A DNA stretch of 64,000 bases from Micromonospora sp. HM5-17 (GCF_003762835.1 NZ_RJWA01000011.1:1-64000); one strand, 5' to 3'. Positions 21,366 to 30,959 are shown, counted from the stretch's first letter. A program made the numbers and translations. The notes: generated by a model not told the origin, from the sequence alone.

Positions 21366-21623
21366 ATGGCTCACAAAAAGGGTGCGTCCAGCTCGCGGAA
21401 CGGCCGCGACTCCGCGGCGCAGCGACTCGGCGTCAAGCGGTTCGGTGGCCAGCTCGTCAACGCCGGCGAGATCCTGGTCCGGCAGCGGGGCACGAAGTTC
21501 CACCCCGGTGACCTGGTCGGCCGTGGCGGCGACGACACGCTCTTCGCCCTGGCCGCCGGTACGGTCCAGTTCGGCACCAAGCGCGGTCGCAAGGTCGTCA
21601 GCATCGTGCCGACCGAGCGGTAG
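21366..21623 (+). CDS. rpmA: Large-subunit ribosomal protein L27
   Basis: 85 aa. Begins [16 protein letters not shown] and shows [10 protein letters not shown] and [13 protein letters not shown], diagnostic of bL27. The N-terminal extension reaches the peptidyl transferase centre of the ribosome. There is no sign of the cleavable N-terminal leader found in Firmicutes. Cotranscribed with rplU. Confidence 0.98.
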   Translation: MAHKKGASSSRNGRDSAAQRLGVKRFGGQLVNAGEILVRQRGTKFHPGDLVGRGGDDTLFALAAGTVQFGTKRGRKVVSIVPTER

Positions 21624-21638
21624 CGGCAGTTTTTCCAG

Positions 21639-21677
21639 CGGAGCGGGCCGCGGACCTGGTGTCCCGGCCCGCTCCGC
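21639..21677 (+). terminator. Strong hairpin after rpmA
   Basis: A perfect 13-bp inverted repeat (21639-21651 with 21665-21677, 13-nt loop) lies 16 bp after the rpmA stop. It has no U-run after it, as is common for actinobacterial terminators; a T-run (21631-21635) precedes it. Confidence 0.55.
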
Positions 21678-21709
21678 CGTTTCGCGTCCGGGCGTCGCCG
21701 CAGCTCCGC

Positions 21710-21761
21710 CCCGGAACACCTGCCCGGCGTCGTCGGGCGCCGGCCCGGAACACCTGCCCGG
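21710..21761. repeat. 18-bp direct repeat between rpmA and obgE
   Basis: CCCGGAACACCTGCCCGG occurs at 21710-21727 and again at 21744-21761. No function is apparent; it lies between the rpmA terminator and obgE. Confidence 0.7.
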
Positions 21762-21832
21762 TGGGCCGTCGCCGGGGCGCCGGCCCGGGGTGCCGGCCCC
21801 GGTACGTCGGCCCCGATGGAAGGATTGACAGC

Positions 21833-23299
21833 GTGACGATGTTCGTTGACCGGGTCGTACTGCACCTGCAGGCCGGGGACGGCGGGCACGGTTGCGTCTC
21901 GATCCGCCGGGAGAAGTTCAAGCCGTTCGGCGGGCCCGACGGGGGCAACGGCGGGCACGGTGGCAGTGTGTCCCTGGTCGTCGACCCGCAGGTGCACACC
22001 CTGCTCGACTTCCACTTCCGGCCGCACGTCAAGGCGGAGAACGGCAAGGGCGGGGCCGGCTCCAACCGGGACGGCGCGAACGGTGCCGACCTGGTGCTCA
22101 AGGTCCCGAACGGGACGGTCGTGCAGGCGATGGACGGAACCGTCCTCGCCGACCTCGTCGGTGCCGGCACCACCTTCCAGGCGGCCCGGGGCGGCCGGGG
22201 CGGGCGGGGCAACGCCGCGCTCGCCAACACCCGGCGGAAGGCCCCCGGCTTCGCGGAGCTGGGCGAGCCCGGGGAGCGGCGGGACGTCATCCTCGAACTC
22301 AAGAGCGTCGCCGACGTCGGGCTGGTCGGCTTCCCGTCGGCCGGCAAGTCCTCGCTGATCTCGGTCATTTCGGCGGCGAAGCCGAAGATCGCCGACTACC
22401 CGTTCACCACCCTCGTGCCGAACCTCGGCGTGGTCCGGGTCGACGAGTACACCTTCACCGTCGCCGACGTACCGGGGCTGATTCCGGGAGCGGCGGCGGG
22501 CAAGGGGTTGGGCCTGGAGTTTCTGCGGCACATCGAGCGCTGCGCGGTGCTGGTGCACGTCGTCGACGCGGCGACCATGGAACCCGGGCGCGACCCGCTC
22601 GCCGACATCGACGCGATCGAGGCCGAGCTCGCCGCGTACGGCGGCCTGGCCGACCGGCCCCGGATCGTCGCCCTGAACAAGGTGGACATACCAGATGGTC
22701 GGGACCTCGCCGAGATCGTCCGTCCGGACATCGAGGCCCGGGGGCTGCGGGTCTTCGAGATCTCCGCGGTGACCCGGGAGGGGCTGCGCGAGCTGACATA
22801 CGCGCTGGCCGAGCTGGTGGAGCAGGCCAGGGCGGCGGCGCCCGCCCCGGAGCCGACCCGGATCGTCATCCGGCCGCCGGCCGTCGACGACGCCGGCTTC
22901 ACCATCGAGCAGGCGCCCGACGGGGCGTACGTGGTGAAGGGGCCCCGACCCGAGCGCTGGGTCCGACAGACCAACTTCGACAACGACGAGGCGGTCGGCT
23001 ACCTGGCCGACCGGCTGGCCCGGCTGGGCGTGGAGGAGGAACTCGCCAAGCTCGGTGCCGAGCCGGGCGACCTCGTCCGGATCGGAGACCGGGAGTTCGA
23101 CTGGCAGCCGACGCTCTACGCCGGCATGGACTTCGTGCCGGGTGCGCGGGGTACCGACTACCGGCTGGTCGAGAAGCCGAGCCGACCGACGGCGGCGGAG
23201 CGGCTGGCCGCCCGGAAGGCCCGGCGACAGCGTCCACCGGAGGAGGCGGAGCCCGAGGCGGTCGAGGTCACCGACGCGGCCGACGAGGACGGGGAGTAG
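21833..23299 (+). CDS. obgE: Obg family GTPase (ribosome assembly, stress)
   Basis: 488 aa from GTG 21833 with GGAAGG upstream; an ATG two codons later is an alternative. The Gly-rich Obg fold (1-155; [16 protein letters not shown]), the G domain with P-loop GFPSAGKSS at 166-174, switch [11 protein letters not shown] and NKVD, and the C-terminal OCT domain are all present. Binds the 50S subunit in late assembly and responds to GTP/ppGpp. It has a C-terminal tail rich in Glu and Asp, as in other actinobacteria. In other actinobacteria proB often follows; here a GNAT gene follows. Confidence 0.97.
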   Translation: MTMFVDRVVLHLQAGDGGHGCVSIRREKFKPFGGPDGGNGGHGGSVSLVVDPQVHTLLDFHFRPHVKAENGKGGAGSNRDGANGADLVLKVPNGTVVQAMDGTVLADLVGAGTTFQAARGGRGGRGNAALANTRRKAPGFAELGEPGERRDVILELKSVADVGLVGFPSAGKSSLISVISAAKPKIADYPFTTLVPNLGVVRVDEYTFTVADVPGLIPGAAAGKGLGLEFLRHIERCAVLVHVVDAATMEPGRDPLADIDAIEAELAAYGGLADRPRIVALNKVDIPDGRDLAEIVRPDIEARGLRVFEISAVTREGLRELTYALAELVEQARAAAPAPEPTRIVIRPPAVDDAGFTIEQAPDGAYVVKGPRPERWVRQTNFDNDEAVGYLADRLARLGVEEELAKLGAEPGDLVRIGDREFDWQPTLYAGMDFVPGARGTDYRLVEKPSRPTAAERLAARKARRQRPPEEAEPEAVEVTDAADEDGE

Positions 23300-23358
23300 T
23301 TCCCCGGTCCTCAAAATCCGGGCTACCCGGGCGAAACCTCACCGAAACGGCGGGTGGT

Positions 23359-23364
23359 TACCGT
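23359..23364 (+). promoter_or_regulatory. -10 element for a leaderless GNAT gene
   Basis: TACCGT ends 6 nt before GTG 23371; no Shine-Dalgarno sequence is seen, which fits a leaderless transcript. Confidence 0.5.
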
Positions 23365-23370
23365 CGGCAG

Positions 23371-23820
23371 GTGCTGATCGAGTCGCGTCCGTCGTCGGAT
23401 CCGGAGCTGGTCGCTCTCCTCGTGGCCCAGCAGCGTGAGCTCCGGGAGATCGGCGCCGGGCCGCCCGGGCAGCACGTCACCCCGGACGACGATGGTCGCT
23501 ACCTGGTCGGGGTCCAGGCCGGGCGGGCGGTCGCCTGCGGGGCGATCCAGGCCGTGGACCGGAACGTCGCCGAGATCCGACGGATGTACGTCCGTCCCGC
23601 GCACCGGGGAAAGGGCCTCGGCCGACAGCTGCTGGGCGCACTGGAGGAGCTGGCGCTCTGGTCCGGCCACACCGTGCTGCGGCTGGAGACCGGCCGCCAC
23701 CTGCCCCGGACCATCCGCCTGTATGTCTCCGCCGGGTACACCGAGATCCCGGCCTACGGCGCGTACGCCGGCAACCCGTCCAGCGTCTGCTTCGAGAAGC
23801 GGCTGCTGGTCCCGGCCTGA
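23371..23820 (+). CDS. GNAT family N-acetyltransferase
   Basis: 149 aa from GTG 23371. The acetyl-CoA-binding motif is RGKGLGRQLL (motif A, around residues 75-85), preceded by the beta-strand IRRMYVRPAHRG. Motif B (LYVSAGYTEI) lies towards the C-terminus. The family transfers an acetyl group from acetyl-CoA to an amine; the acceptor cannot be deduced. Convergent with trpS, with a 37-bp gap between stop codons. Confidence 0.9.
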   Translation: MLIESRPSSDPELVALLVAQQRELREIGAGPPGQHVTPDDDGRYLVGVQAGRAVACGAIQAVDRNVAEIRRMYVRPAHRGKGLGRQLLGALEELALWSGHTVLRLETGRHLPRTIRLYVSAGYTEIPAYGAYAGNPSSVCFEKRLLVPA

Positions 23821-23857
23821 CCGACCGGGGACGGCCGACCGGGACCAGCGGGGCGGG

Positions 23858-24892
23858 TCAGTCAAGCAGGCCGATCGCCCGCTTCGCCCGGTACACCGTC
23901 TCCGCGGCGTTCTCCCGAGCGCGTTCCGCGCCCTCGGCGAGAACCCGCCGGACGTAGCCGGGGTCGCGGGCGAGTTCGGCGTGGCGGAGCCGGATCGGCC
24001 GGAGCAGTCCGTCGAGGGCCTCCACCACGGCGTGCTTGAGCTGGGCGTACGACCGGTAGTCGGCGGCGAGCGTGGTCGGGGCGGCTCCCACGGCGGCGGC
24101 GAGGATCTCGAGGAGATTCGCCACCCCGGGGCGGCCCCGTGGGTCGTACTCGACGCTCCGGCCCGGGTCCGTCACCGCACGCGTCACCTTGCGGCGGATC
24201 ACCTCGGGCGGGTCGAGCAGGAAGATCGTCCCCAGAGCGGTGCCGTTCGTCTTGCCCATCTTCCTGGTCGGGTCGGCGAGGTCCATGACCCGGGCGGAGA
24301 CGGTCGGGTAGACCGCCCGGGGCACCACGAAGGTCGGGCCGTAGCGGGCGTTGAAGCGCTGGGCGACGGTCCGGGTCAGCTCGAGGTGCTGGCTCTGGTC
24401 AGCCCCGACCGGCACCTCGTCGGCCTGGTGGAGCAGGATGTCGGCGGCCATCAGCACGGGGTAGCTGAGCAGGCTCAGCCGGACGTGCTCCTGGGCCGCG
24501 GACTTCTCCTTGAACTGGATCATCCGGTGTGCCTCGCCGTACCCGGCGGTGCACTCCAGCAGGTAGTGCAGTTCGGTGTGCTCCGACACCTGCGACTGCA
24601 CGTAGAACGTCGTCCGGTCGGGGTCGAGGCCGGCGGCGAGCAGTGTGGTGGCCTGCTCCAGGGTGCGCGTCCGGACCTCGTTCGGCTGGTGCGCCACGGT
24701 GAGGGCGTGCAGGTCGGCGAGGAAGACGATCGTCTCCGCGCGGTACTGGCCGGCGATGATCGGCCGGATGGCGCCCAGCAGGTTGCCGAGGTGGAGGCGG
24801 CCGGTGGGCTGGAGCCCGGTGAGCCGGCGTCCCCCGGTGGTGGGCCGGGCGGGCGGCGCGGTGGGCTCGGTGAGCGGGGCGGTCCGGGTCAT
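23858..24892 (-). CDS. trpS: Tryptophanyl-tRNA synthetase
   Basis: 344 aa from ATG 24892. HIGH motif is HLGN (residues 34-37) and the KMSKS motif is the variant KMGKT. Charges tRNA-Trp. The GTG four codons upstream (24904) is ruled out as start because it overlaps the AAGGAG ribosome-binding site itself (plus 24904-24909). The gene lies behind a leader peptide with tandem Trp codons and an attenuator hairpin, so expression should fall when charged tRNA-Trp is plentiful. Confidence 0.96.
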   Translation of the reverse strand: MTRTAPLTEPTAPPARPTTGGRRLTGLQPTGRLHLGNLLGAIRPIIAGQYRAETIVFLADLHALTVAHQPNEVRTRTLEQATTLLAAGLDPDRTTFYVQSQVSEHTELHYLLECTAGYGEAHRMIQFKEKSAAQEHVRLSLLSYPVLMAADILLHQADEVPVGADQSQHLELTRTVAQRFNARYGPTFVVPRAVYPTVSARVMDLADPTRKMGKTNGTALGTIFLLDPPEVIRRKVTRAVTDPGRSVEYDPRGRPGVANLLEILAAAVGAAPTTLAADYRSYAQLKHAVVEALDGLLRPIRLRHAELARDPGYVRRVLAEGAERARENAAETVYRAKRAIGLLD

Positions 24893-24947
24893 GATGGTGG
24901 TCACTCCTTACCGGGTACGGCGACCGCCCGCCGGGGTGAGACACGCG

Positions 24948-24976
24948 AAACGGCCGCCCCGGTGGGGCGGCCGTTT
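24948..24976 (-). terminator. Attenuator hairpin of trpS
   Basis: Perfect inverted repeat with 13-bp arms (24948-24960 and 24964-24976) and a 3-nt loop (GGT), starting with AAA and ending with TTT. It lies between the leader peptide and the trpS ribosome-binding site. Its first minus-strand arm contains GGCCGCCC (plus 24965-24972), which can pair instead with GGGCGGCC (plus 25004-25011) right after the leader peptide stop. The alternative pairing is the antiterminator. Confidence 0.85.
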
Positions 24977-25012
24977 GGCTCGTCTCGGGTACGCGGATGC
25001 GCGGGCCGCCCG

Positions 25013-25048
25013 TCAGGGCGCCCACCAGCCGTTCGTCGTCATCCGCAT
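25013..25048 (-). CDS. trpS leader peptide (tandem Trp codons)
   Basis: An 11-codon frame from ATG 25048 to TGA 25013-25015 encodes MRMTTNGWWAP, with two adjacent TGG codons at 25022-25027. GGAGG lies at plus 25051-25055 (complement CCTCC); a second ATG at 25042 has better spacing from it (8 nt). However TACCGT sits 7 nt upstream of 25048 on the minus strand, so the leader may be leaderless, starting at 25048. Stalling at the Trp codons when tryptophan is scarce would leave GGGCGGCC free to pair with the first terminator arm and so prevent attenuation of trpS. Confidence 0.85.
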   Translation of the reverse strand: MRMTTNGWWAP

Positions 25049-25055
25049 GTCCTCC

Positions 25056-25061
25056 ACGGTA
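25056..25061 (-). promoter_or_regulatory. -10 element of the trp leader-trpS transcript
   Basis: TACCGT on the minus strand (plus ACGGTA), 7 nt before ATG 25048. Fits a leaderless leader peptide; no clear -35. Confidence 0.5.
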
Positions 25062-25185
25062 ACAGAGCGCCGGCGCGGACCACAGGGACGGCGATGTCGG
25101 TGACCGGTGCGGTCGACGGTGGCGGCGATGTCGGTGCGCCCGCCGGGTCACCGGCCCGGGCCGGATGTGGTCGCTGGTCGGACGA

Positions 25186-25404
25186 TCAGTCGAGGTCGAA
25201 CTCGCCGTCCCGGGCTCCGGCGACGAAGGCGTCCCACTCGGCCTGGGTGAAGACCAGAACCGGTCCGTCAGGGTCGGCGGAGTTGCGCATGCCGATGAGG
25301 TTGTCGACGAAGGCGATCTCGACCGCGCCCTCCGAGTCGTCGCCCTCGGCACGCTGCCACACGGCTCGCGAGAGATCGAAGTCGCCCTTGGGATGCTGCG
25401 CCAT
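25186..25404 (-). CDS. DUF397 domain protein
   Basis: 72 aa from ATG 25404 with GGAGG upstream. The pattern WQRAEGDDSEGAVEIAFV, IGMRNSADPDGPVLVFT, EWDAFVAGARDGEFDL is the DUF397 signature. In actinomycetes these small acidic proteins are usually encoded beside an XRE-type regulator and may act as its antagonist or antitoxin-like partner; no such partner is next to this one. It is divergent from pepN, with overlapping promoter space of about 70 bp. Confidence 0.9.
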   Translation of the reverse strand: MAQHPKGDFDLSRAVWQRAEGDDSEGAVEIAFVDNLIGMRNSADPDGPVLVFTQAEWDAFVAGARDGEFDLD

Positions 25405-25475
25405 CGTCCGTTCCTCCACTGGTGAGTCTGCCCGGGAACCGAACTGTCCGCGAGCCCATGGTGCAGGATATGCGG

Positions 25476-28130
25476 ATGCCAAGTCTTACCCGGGTAGCAG
25501 CGGCCGAACGCGCCGCATTGCTCGACGTCGAGTCGTACGCCATCGATCTGGACGTGACCGGCGCCGGGCCCACGTTCCGCTCCACCACCGAGATCCGGTT
25601 CCGGTGCGCGACTCCGGGCGCCACCAGCTTCGTGGAGATCCGGCCCGAGCGGGTGTACGGCGTACGGCTCAACGGGGTCGAACTCGACCCGGCCGCGCTG
25701 GTCGACAACCACTTCCCGCTGCCCGGGCTGCGCGCCGAGAACACCCTGGTCGTCGAGGCGGAGATGGCGTACTCGAACACCGGGGAGGGGCTGCACCGGT
25801 TCGTGGACCCGGCCGACGGCAACGTCTACCTCTACGCGATGTCCGCAGTGGACAACGCGCAGCGGATTTTCGCCTGCTTCGACCAGCCGGACCTGAAGGC
25901 GCCGGTGACCCTGGCGGTCAGTGCGCCGGCCGGATGGATCGTGGCGGGCAACGGCGAACTCGCCGCGACGCCGGCGCCCGGACGGTGGGAGTTCGCCCCG
26001 ACCCCACCGCTGGCGACGTATGTCGTGACCCTGGTCGCGGGTCCGTACCACGTCCTGCGGACCGAGCACGACGGCGTGCCCCTGGGCCTCTACTGCCGCC
26101 GGTCGCTGGCGGAGCACCTCGACCGGGAAGCCGAGGAGATCTTCACCGTGACCCGGCAGTGCCTGGACCGGCTGCACGAGCTGTTTGGGGTGCGGTACGC
26201 GTTCGGCACGTACGATCAGGCGTTCGTCCCGGAGTTCAACATGGGGGCGATGGAGAATCCCGGCCTGGTCACGCTCCGGGACGACTACGTCTTCCGGTCG
26301 GCGGTCACCGAGGACGAGCGGGAGCGGCGGGCCACCGTCATCGCGCACGAGATGGCGCACATGTGGTTCGGCGACCTCGTCACCCTGCGCTGGTGGGACG
26401 ACCTGTGGCTGAACGAGTCGTTCGCCGAGTACTTCGGCACCCGGGTGACCGCCGAGGCGACCCGGTTCGACCGGGCCTGGACCACCTTCGGCCTGCGTCG
26501 CAAGGCCTGGGGCTACGCGGCCGACCAGCGCCCCTCCACCCACCCGGTGGCGCCGGCCGAGGTTCCGGACGCCGCCCAGGCGCTGACCAACCTCGACGGC
26601 ATCTCGTACGCGAAGGGGGCGGCGGTGCTCCGCCAACTCGTCGCGTGGCTCGGCGACGAGGCGTTTCTGGCCGGACTGCGGACCTTCTTCACCGACCACC
26701 GCTTCGGCAACGCGACCCTCGCCGACCTGCTCGCGGCGCTGGCCAGGGCGAGCGGGCGGGACCTGGGCGGTTGGGCCGAGGTCTGGCTGCGACAGCCGCA
26801 GGTGAACACGCTCCGGGTGGAGGTACGCCGCGACGACGACGGCCGGTACGCCGAGGTCGCGATCGTGCAGAGCGCCCCGGCCGGGTACCCGGTGCTGCGT
26901 CCGCACCGGATCGGGATCGGGCTCTACGACGCTTTCGGGATCGGGCTCTACGACGCTTCTGGTGCGGCCGAGGCCGATGAGCCAACCCCGGAGGTGCCCG
27001 TCGCGGATCAGACGGCCCCCGGTAGGCCGGTCGTGGGTGGAGTAACCCCGGGTGACGCCGGGCGGCGGATACCCGGGGTACGCCGTCGGGACCGGTTCGA
27101 GGTGGATCTCGACCCGGCCGCCGACCGGGGCCGTACCGTCCTGACCCGGCTGGCCGGGGAGCCGGCGGCCCGGCTGGTGCTGCCGAACGACGGCGACTTG
27201 ACCTTCGCCAAGATCAGGCTGGACCCGGACTCGGTCGCCGCCGTACCGGAGCTGCTGCCCGGGCTGGCCGACCCGCTGGCCCGGGCGGTGCTCTGGGGCG
27301 AGACGCTCGACGCGGTCACCGACGCGGACCGGCCGGTCTCGGCGTTGGTGGAGCTGGTCGAGACGGCACTGCCGGTCGAGACCGAGGTGATCGTCGTCCG
27401 GGACGTGCTGGCCCTGGCCCGGTCCCTGATCGACCGCTATCTCGACCGGGAGGCCCGCGCGGCCGCCCTGGTGAGGCTGGCGGGGGCCTGTGACCGGCTG
27501 CTGGCCGGGGCGGAGCCCGGCAGCTCGATGCAGCTCACCGCGGTCCGGGGCCTGATCGGGACGACCCGGGACACCGGGCGGCTGGCCGGCTGGCTGGCCG
27601 GTGCCGACGTGCCGGCCGGGCTCGCGGTCGACGCCGACCTGCGCTGGTCGGTGCTGCTCCGGCTCGCCGTCCTCGGCGCGGTGGGGGAGACCGAGATCGC
27701 GGCGGAACAGGCCCGGGACCCGAGCGCGACCGGCGCGGAGCGGGCGGCGGAGTGCCGGGCCGCGCTGCCGGATCCGGAGGCGAAGAGCCGAGCCTGGCAG
27801 GCGGTCATGAAGGACACCACGCTCTCCAACCGGCTGGTGATGGCGAACGCGACCGGCTTCTGGCAGCCCGAGCAGGTGGACCTGACCGCGTCCTTCGTGG
27901 AGCGCTACTTCGTCGAGGTCGTCGAGGCGGCGGGTCACCGTACCCCGTGGGTCGCCGACCGGGTCGCGGTCGCCGCCTATCCCCGGTACGCCGTCGCCGA
28001 GCGGACCCGGGAGCTGGCGGCGGCGCTGCTGGCCCGGCCCGACCTTCCCGTCGGGTTGCGCCGCGCGGTAATCGACGCCGACGACGACCTGGGCCGGGCG
28101 CTCCGGTCGCGGATCCGTTGGGGAGCGTGA
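25476..28130 (+). CDS. pepN: Aminopeptidase N (M1 family zinc metallopeptidase)
   Basis: 884 aa. Removes N-terminal amino acids from peptides in the cytoplasm. The GAMEN exopeptidase motif is at 257-261, the zinc motif HEMAH at 291-295 with the third ligand E314 (NESFAEY). The C-terminal ERAP1-like domain follows. ATG 25476 is chosen since AGGA is 7 nt upstream; ATG 25470 and 25458 are alternatives. A tandem 24-bp duplication (26911-26958) followed by a Pro/Val/Ala-rich insert of about 40 residues breaks the C-terminal domain just before [11 protein letters not shown]. Confidence 0.95.
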   Translation: MPSLTRVAAAERAALLDVESYAIDLDVTGAGPTFRSTTEIRFRCATPGATSFVEIRPERVYGVRLNGVELDPAALVDNHFPLPGLRAENTLVVEAEMAYSNTGEGLHRFVDPADGNVYLYAMSAVDNAQRIFACFDQPDLKAPVTLAVSAPAGWIVAGNGELAATPAPGRWEFAPTPPLATYVVTLVAGPYHVLRTEHDGVPLGLYCRRSLAEHLDREAEEIFTVTRQCLDRLHELFGVRYAFGTYDQAFVPEFNMGAMENPGLVTLRDDYVFRSAVTEDERERRATVIAHEMAHMWFGDLVTLRWWDDLWLNESFAEYFGTRVTAEATRFDRAWTTFGLRRKAWGYAADQRPSTHPVAPAEVPDAAQALTNLDGISYAKGAAVLRQLVAWLGDEAFLAGLRTFFTDHRFGNATLADLLAALARASGRDLGGWAEVWLRQPQVNTLRVEVRRDDDGRYAEVAIVQSAPAGYPVLRPHRIGIGLYDAFGIGLYDASGAAEADEPTPEVPVADQTAPGRPVVGGVTPGDAGRRIPGVRRRDRFEVDLDPAADRGRTVLTRLAGEPAARLVLPNDGDLTFAKIRLDPDSVAAVPELLPGLADPLARAVLWGETLDAVTDADRPVSALVELVETALPVETEVIVVRDVLALARSLIDRYLDREARAAALVRLAGACDRLLAGAEPGSSMQLTAVRGLIGTTRDTGRLAGWLAGADVPAGLAVDADLRWSVLLRLAVLGAVGETEIAAEQARDPSATGAERAAECRAALPDPEAKSRAWQAVMKDTTLSNRLVMANATGFWQPEQVDLTASFVERYFVEVVEAAGHRTPWVADRVAVAAYPRYAVAERTRELAAALLARPDLPVGLRRAVIDADDDLGRALRSRIRWGA
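26911..26958 (+). repeat. Perfect tandem 24-bp duplication inside pepN
   Basis: Units at 26911-26934 and 26935-26958 are identical and in frame, duplicating FGIGLYDA-like residues ([16 protein letters not shown]). They precede a low-complexity insert that is unlike the rest of the protein. Confidence 0.95.
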
Positions 28131-28196
28131 CCCGGATCCGGTACGGCGGGGATGCGATCTGTCTCATGCCTGGGCGGCCCGGCGGGCCGACCCGCC

Positions 28197-28202
28197 TACG
28201 AT
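28197..28202 (+). promoter_or_regulatory. -10 element for a leaderless nadD
   Basis: TACGAT ends 7 nt before GTG 28210. There is no ribosome-binding site. Confidence 0.6.
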
Positions 28203-28209
28203 CACAGGC

Positions 28210-28803
28210 GTGGAGGAGAAGATCCGGCGAGTAGGGATCATGGGGGGCACGTTCGACCCGATCCATCACGGGCACCTGGTCGCCGCCAACGAGGTGGCCG
28301 ACCGGTTCGAGTTGGACGAGGTGGTCTTCGTGCCCACCGGACAGCCGTGGCAGAAGGCGAACGAACCGGTGAGCCCGGCCGAGGACCGCTACCTGATGAC
28401 GGTGATCGCAACCGCCTCGAATCCGCGCTTCCAGGTCAGCCGGGTCGACATCGACCGGGGCGGGCCGACCTACACCGTCGACACGTTGCGGGACCTGCAC
28501 GCCGTGTACGGCCCAAAGGTGCAGTTGTTCTTCATCACCGGTGCCGACGCGCTGGAGAAGATCCTCTCCTGGAAGGACATCGACCAGATGTTCGAGCTGG
28601 CGCACTTCATCGGGGTGACCCGGCCCGGCTTCGAACTCTCCGACGCGCATCTGCCGGCGGACACGGTCAGTCTGGTGGAGGTTCCGGCGATGGCCATCTC
28701 CTCGACCGACTGCCGTCGCCGGGTCGCCGCCGGCGGGCCGGTCTGGTACATGGTGCCGGACGGTGTCGTGCAGTACATCGCCAAACGCGGCCTCTACCGG
28801 TAG
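28210..28803 (+). CDS. nadD: Nicotinate-nucleotide adenylyltransferase
   Basis: 197 aa from GTG 28210. Joins nicotinate mononucleotide and ATP in NAD synthesis. The nucleotidyltransferase signature [12 protein letters not shown] is at about residues 12-23, and the C-terminal [10 protein letters not shown] motif (variant of ISST.R) is present. First gene of a run with rsfS, phosphatase and degV in the same direction; nadD-rsfS-phosphatase is a conserved actinobacterial order. Confidence 0.95.
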   Translation: MEEKIRRVGIMGGTFDPIHHGHLVAANEVADRFELDEVVFVPTGQPWQKANEPVSPAEDRYLMTVIATASNPRFQVSRVDIDRGGPTYTVDTLRDLHAVYGPKVQLFFITGADALEKILSWKDIDQMFELAHFIGVTRPGFELSDAHLPADTVSLVEVPAMAISSTDCRRRVAAGGPVWYMVPDGVVQYIAKRGLYR

Positions 28804-28935
28804 CTGGTCCAACGCGCCTCTACCGGTAGGTTTCGCCCCGGCTGTCCCGCTGCCGCTGGTGGCATTGACCGCCCGACCGCGGGCCGACCTGGTGTGAGAG
28901 GCTAGGAGGGTCCGACGGCTGATCGAAGGAGAACG

Positions 28936-29334
28936 GTGGCAGCTTCCGCACGCGCCCGTGAGCTGGCGATGGCCGCCGCGCAGGCGGCGGCCGACAAGAA
29001 GGCGCAGGACATCGTCATCATCGACGTATCGGACCAGCTGGTGATCACCGACGCGTTCCTGCTCGCCTCAGCGCCCAACGAACGCCAGGTGGTCGCGATC
29101 GTGGACGCGATCGAGGAACGGCTGGTCGGCCTGCCCGAGAAGGCCAAGCCGGTGCGGCGCGAGGGCGAGCGGGCCGGTCGCTGGGTGCTGCTCGACTACG
29201 TCGACCTGGTGGTGCACGTCCAGCACACCGAGGAGCGGGAATTCTACGCGCTCGACCGGCTCTGGAAGGACTGTCCGACGATCCCGTTCGTGGACCGGGC
29301 CCTGGTGGAGGCCGAGGCGGGCGCCGCCGAATGA
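28936..29334 (+). CDS. rsfS: Ribosomal silencing factor RsfS
   Basis: 132 aa from GTG 28936 with AAGGAGA upstream. Conserved blocks IVIIDVSDQLVITDAF and RWVLLDYVDLVVHV, then FYALDRLW, are diagnostic of the RsfS/Iojap family. It binds L14 and blocks joining of 30S and 50S subunits in starved cells. Its stop overlaps the next gene's start (ATGA at 29331-29334), suggesting translational coupling. Confidence 0.95.
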   Translation: MAASARARELAMAAAQAAADKKAQDIVIIDVSDQLVITDAFLLASAPNERQVVAIVDAIEERLVGLPEKAKPVRREGERAGRWVLLDYVDLVVHVQHTEEREFYALDRLWKDCPTIPFVDRALVEAEAGAAE

Positions 29335-29960
29335 CCCGGTTGATCGTCTGGCGGCACGGCAACACCGACTGGAACGCCGCCAACCGCGTGCAGGGACAGC
29401 TCGACGTACCACTGAACGACCTCGGCCGGGAGCAGGCCGCGGCCGCCGCGCCGCTGCTGGCCGCGCTGCGGCCCGACGCCATCGTCGCCAGCGACCTCAG
29501 CCGCGCCGTCGACACCGCCGCCGCCCTGGCGGCGTTGACCGGCCTGCCGGTCCGGACCGATCCCCGGCTGCGGGAGCGGTACTACGGGCAGTGGCAGGGG
29601 CTCACCATGACCGAGGTCGCCCGACGGTTCCCGACCGAGCACGCCCGCTGGCGGGCCGGTGATCCGGATCCGGGCTGTGCCGTGGAGAGCCTCGACGAAC
29701 TGGGTAAGCGCGTCGGGACCGCGCTCCAGGAGGCGGCCGACGCCGTACCGGGTGGGACCATCGTGGTGGCGACGCACGGCGGCGGCGCCCGGCAGGGCTG
29801 CGGCTACCTGCTCGGCTGGGACTCGGTGGTGCTCCGGGCCGTCGGTTCGCTGAACAACTGCCACTGGACGGAGCTACGCCACGACGAGGTCCGGGGCTGG
29901 CAGCTCCGGGGTCACAACGTCGGGCTGATCGCCCAGAACCCACCGCCTGCCGCCATCTGA
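29331..29960 (+). CDS. Histidine phosphatase family protein
   Basis: 209 aa from ATG 29331. The catalytic RHG motif is in VWRHGNTDWN at the N-terminus (phospho-accepting His at about residue 8) and the second His is in ATHGGGARQG. The family covers phosphoglycerate mutase-like phosphatases, including glucosyl-3-phosphoglycerate phosphatase of actinobacteria, whose gene sits in this neighbourhood. The exact substrate is not fixed by the sequence. Confidence 0.9.
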   Translation: MTRLIVWRHGNTDWNAANRVQGQLDVPLNDLGREQAAAAAPLLAALRPDAIVASDLSRAVDTAAALAALTGLPVRTDPRLRERYYGQWQGLTMTEVARRFPTEHARWRAGDPDPGCAVESLDELGKRVGTALQEAADAVPGGTIVVATHGGGARQGCGYLLGWDSVVLRAVGSLNNCHWTELRHDEVRGWQLRGHNVGLIAQNPPPAAI

Positions 29961-30081
29961 GCCCGCGGTCGGGTTGCGGCCTCCGCCGGGTTGCGGCCCC
30001 GCCGTCCCGGGGTGCGGCTCCCGCCGTCGCCGCGTGGCGCTCCGGCGGGGAGGATGGCAGCGCGTCACCGCGGTGATCGGC

Positions 30082-30087
30082 TACCGT
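30082..30087 (+). promoter_or_regulatory. -10 element for a leaderless degV
   Basis: TACCGT ends 6 nt before ATG 30094; no ribosome-binding site is present. Confidence 0.5.
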
Positions 30088-30093
30088 GCCGGA

Positions 30094-30957
30094 ATGTCCG
30101 TCGCGGTCGTCACCGACTCCACCGCATACCTGCCGTCCGAGCTGGTCGACCGGTACCGGCTCAGCGTGGTACCGCTCACCGTCGTCATCGACGGGGTCGC
30201 GGGCCTGGAGGGGGTCGAGGTCACCCCGGCCCACGCCGCCCGGGCGCTCGCCGGGTGGCGCGGCGCGGTGAGCACCTCCCGCCCGGCACCGGAGCAGTTC
30301 GCCCAGACGTACCGTCGACTGCTCGACGGCGGCGCCGAGGCGGTGGTCTCGGTCCACCTGTCGGCGGAGCTCTCCGGGACCGTGGCGGCGGCCCAGCTGG
30401 CCGCTGCCGAGGTGGGTCCCCACGTGAGCGTGGTCGACGCCCGGTCGACCGGCATGGGCCTCGGCTTCCCGGTCCTCGCCGCCGCGGCGGCGGCCGCGCG
30501 GGGAGCGGCGGCGGCCGAGGTACGGCGGGCCGCGGTCGAGGCGGTCGATCGGACCAGCACCCTGTTCTATCTCGACACGCTGGAGTTTCTGCGGCGCGGT
30601 GGCCGGATCACCGCGGCTGGGGCACTGCTCGGCACCGCGTTGTCGGTCAAGCCGATCCTGCACGTGGTGCAGGGGAGGATCGCGGTGCGTGACCGGGTTC
30701 GGACCGCTGGTCGGGGTCTGGCCCGGCTGGTCGACCTCGCCATCGAGGAGGCCGGGGACGGCGAGGTCGACATCGCGCTGCATCACCTCGCGGCGCCCGG
30801 GCGGGCCGCCGAACTCGCCGCGGCGCTGGAGTCCCGGCTCGGTCCCCGGCTGCGGAACCGGTACGTCACCGAGGCCGGTGCCGTGATCGGCGCGCACGTC
30901 GGCCCGGGGCTGGCCTGCGTGGTCGTGCACCGGGTTGACTGCGATCGATCCGTGTGA
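30094..30957 (+). CDS. DegV family fatty acid-binding protein
   Basis: 287 aa from ATG 30094. Starts SVAVVTDSTAYLP and contains the family patterns VSTSRPAPEQF, STLFYLDTLEFLRRGGRI and LLGTALSVKPIL. DegV proteins bind a fatty acid; the family has been linked to fatty acid uptake and phosphorylation (FakB role) in Firmicutes. No FakA partner is in this window, so that role is inference. Monocistronic, with a 78-bp gap to an alginate lyase-type gene. Confidence 0.93.
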   Translation: MSVAVVTDSTAYLPSELVDRYRLSVVPLTVVIDGVAGLEGVEVTPAHAARALAGWRGAVSTSRPAPEQFAQTYRRLLDGGAEAVVSVHLSAELSGTVAAAQLAAAEVGPHVSVVDARSTGMGLGFPVLAAAAAAARGAAAAEVRRAAVEAVDRTSTLFYLDTLEFLRRGGRITAAGALLGTALSVKPILHVVQGRIAVRDRVRTAGRGLARLVDLAIEEAGDGEVDIALHHLAAPGRAAELAAALESRLGPRLRNRYVTEAGAVIGAHVGPGLACVVVHRVDCDRSV

Positions 30958-30959
30958 TC

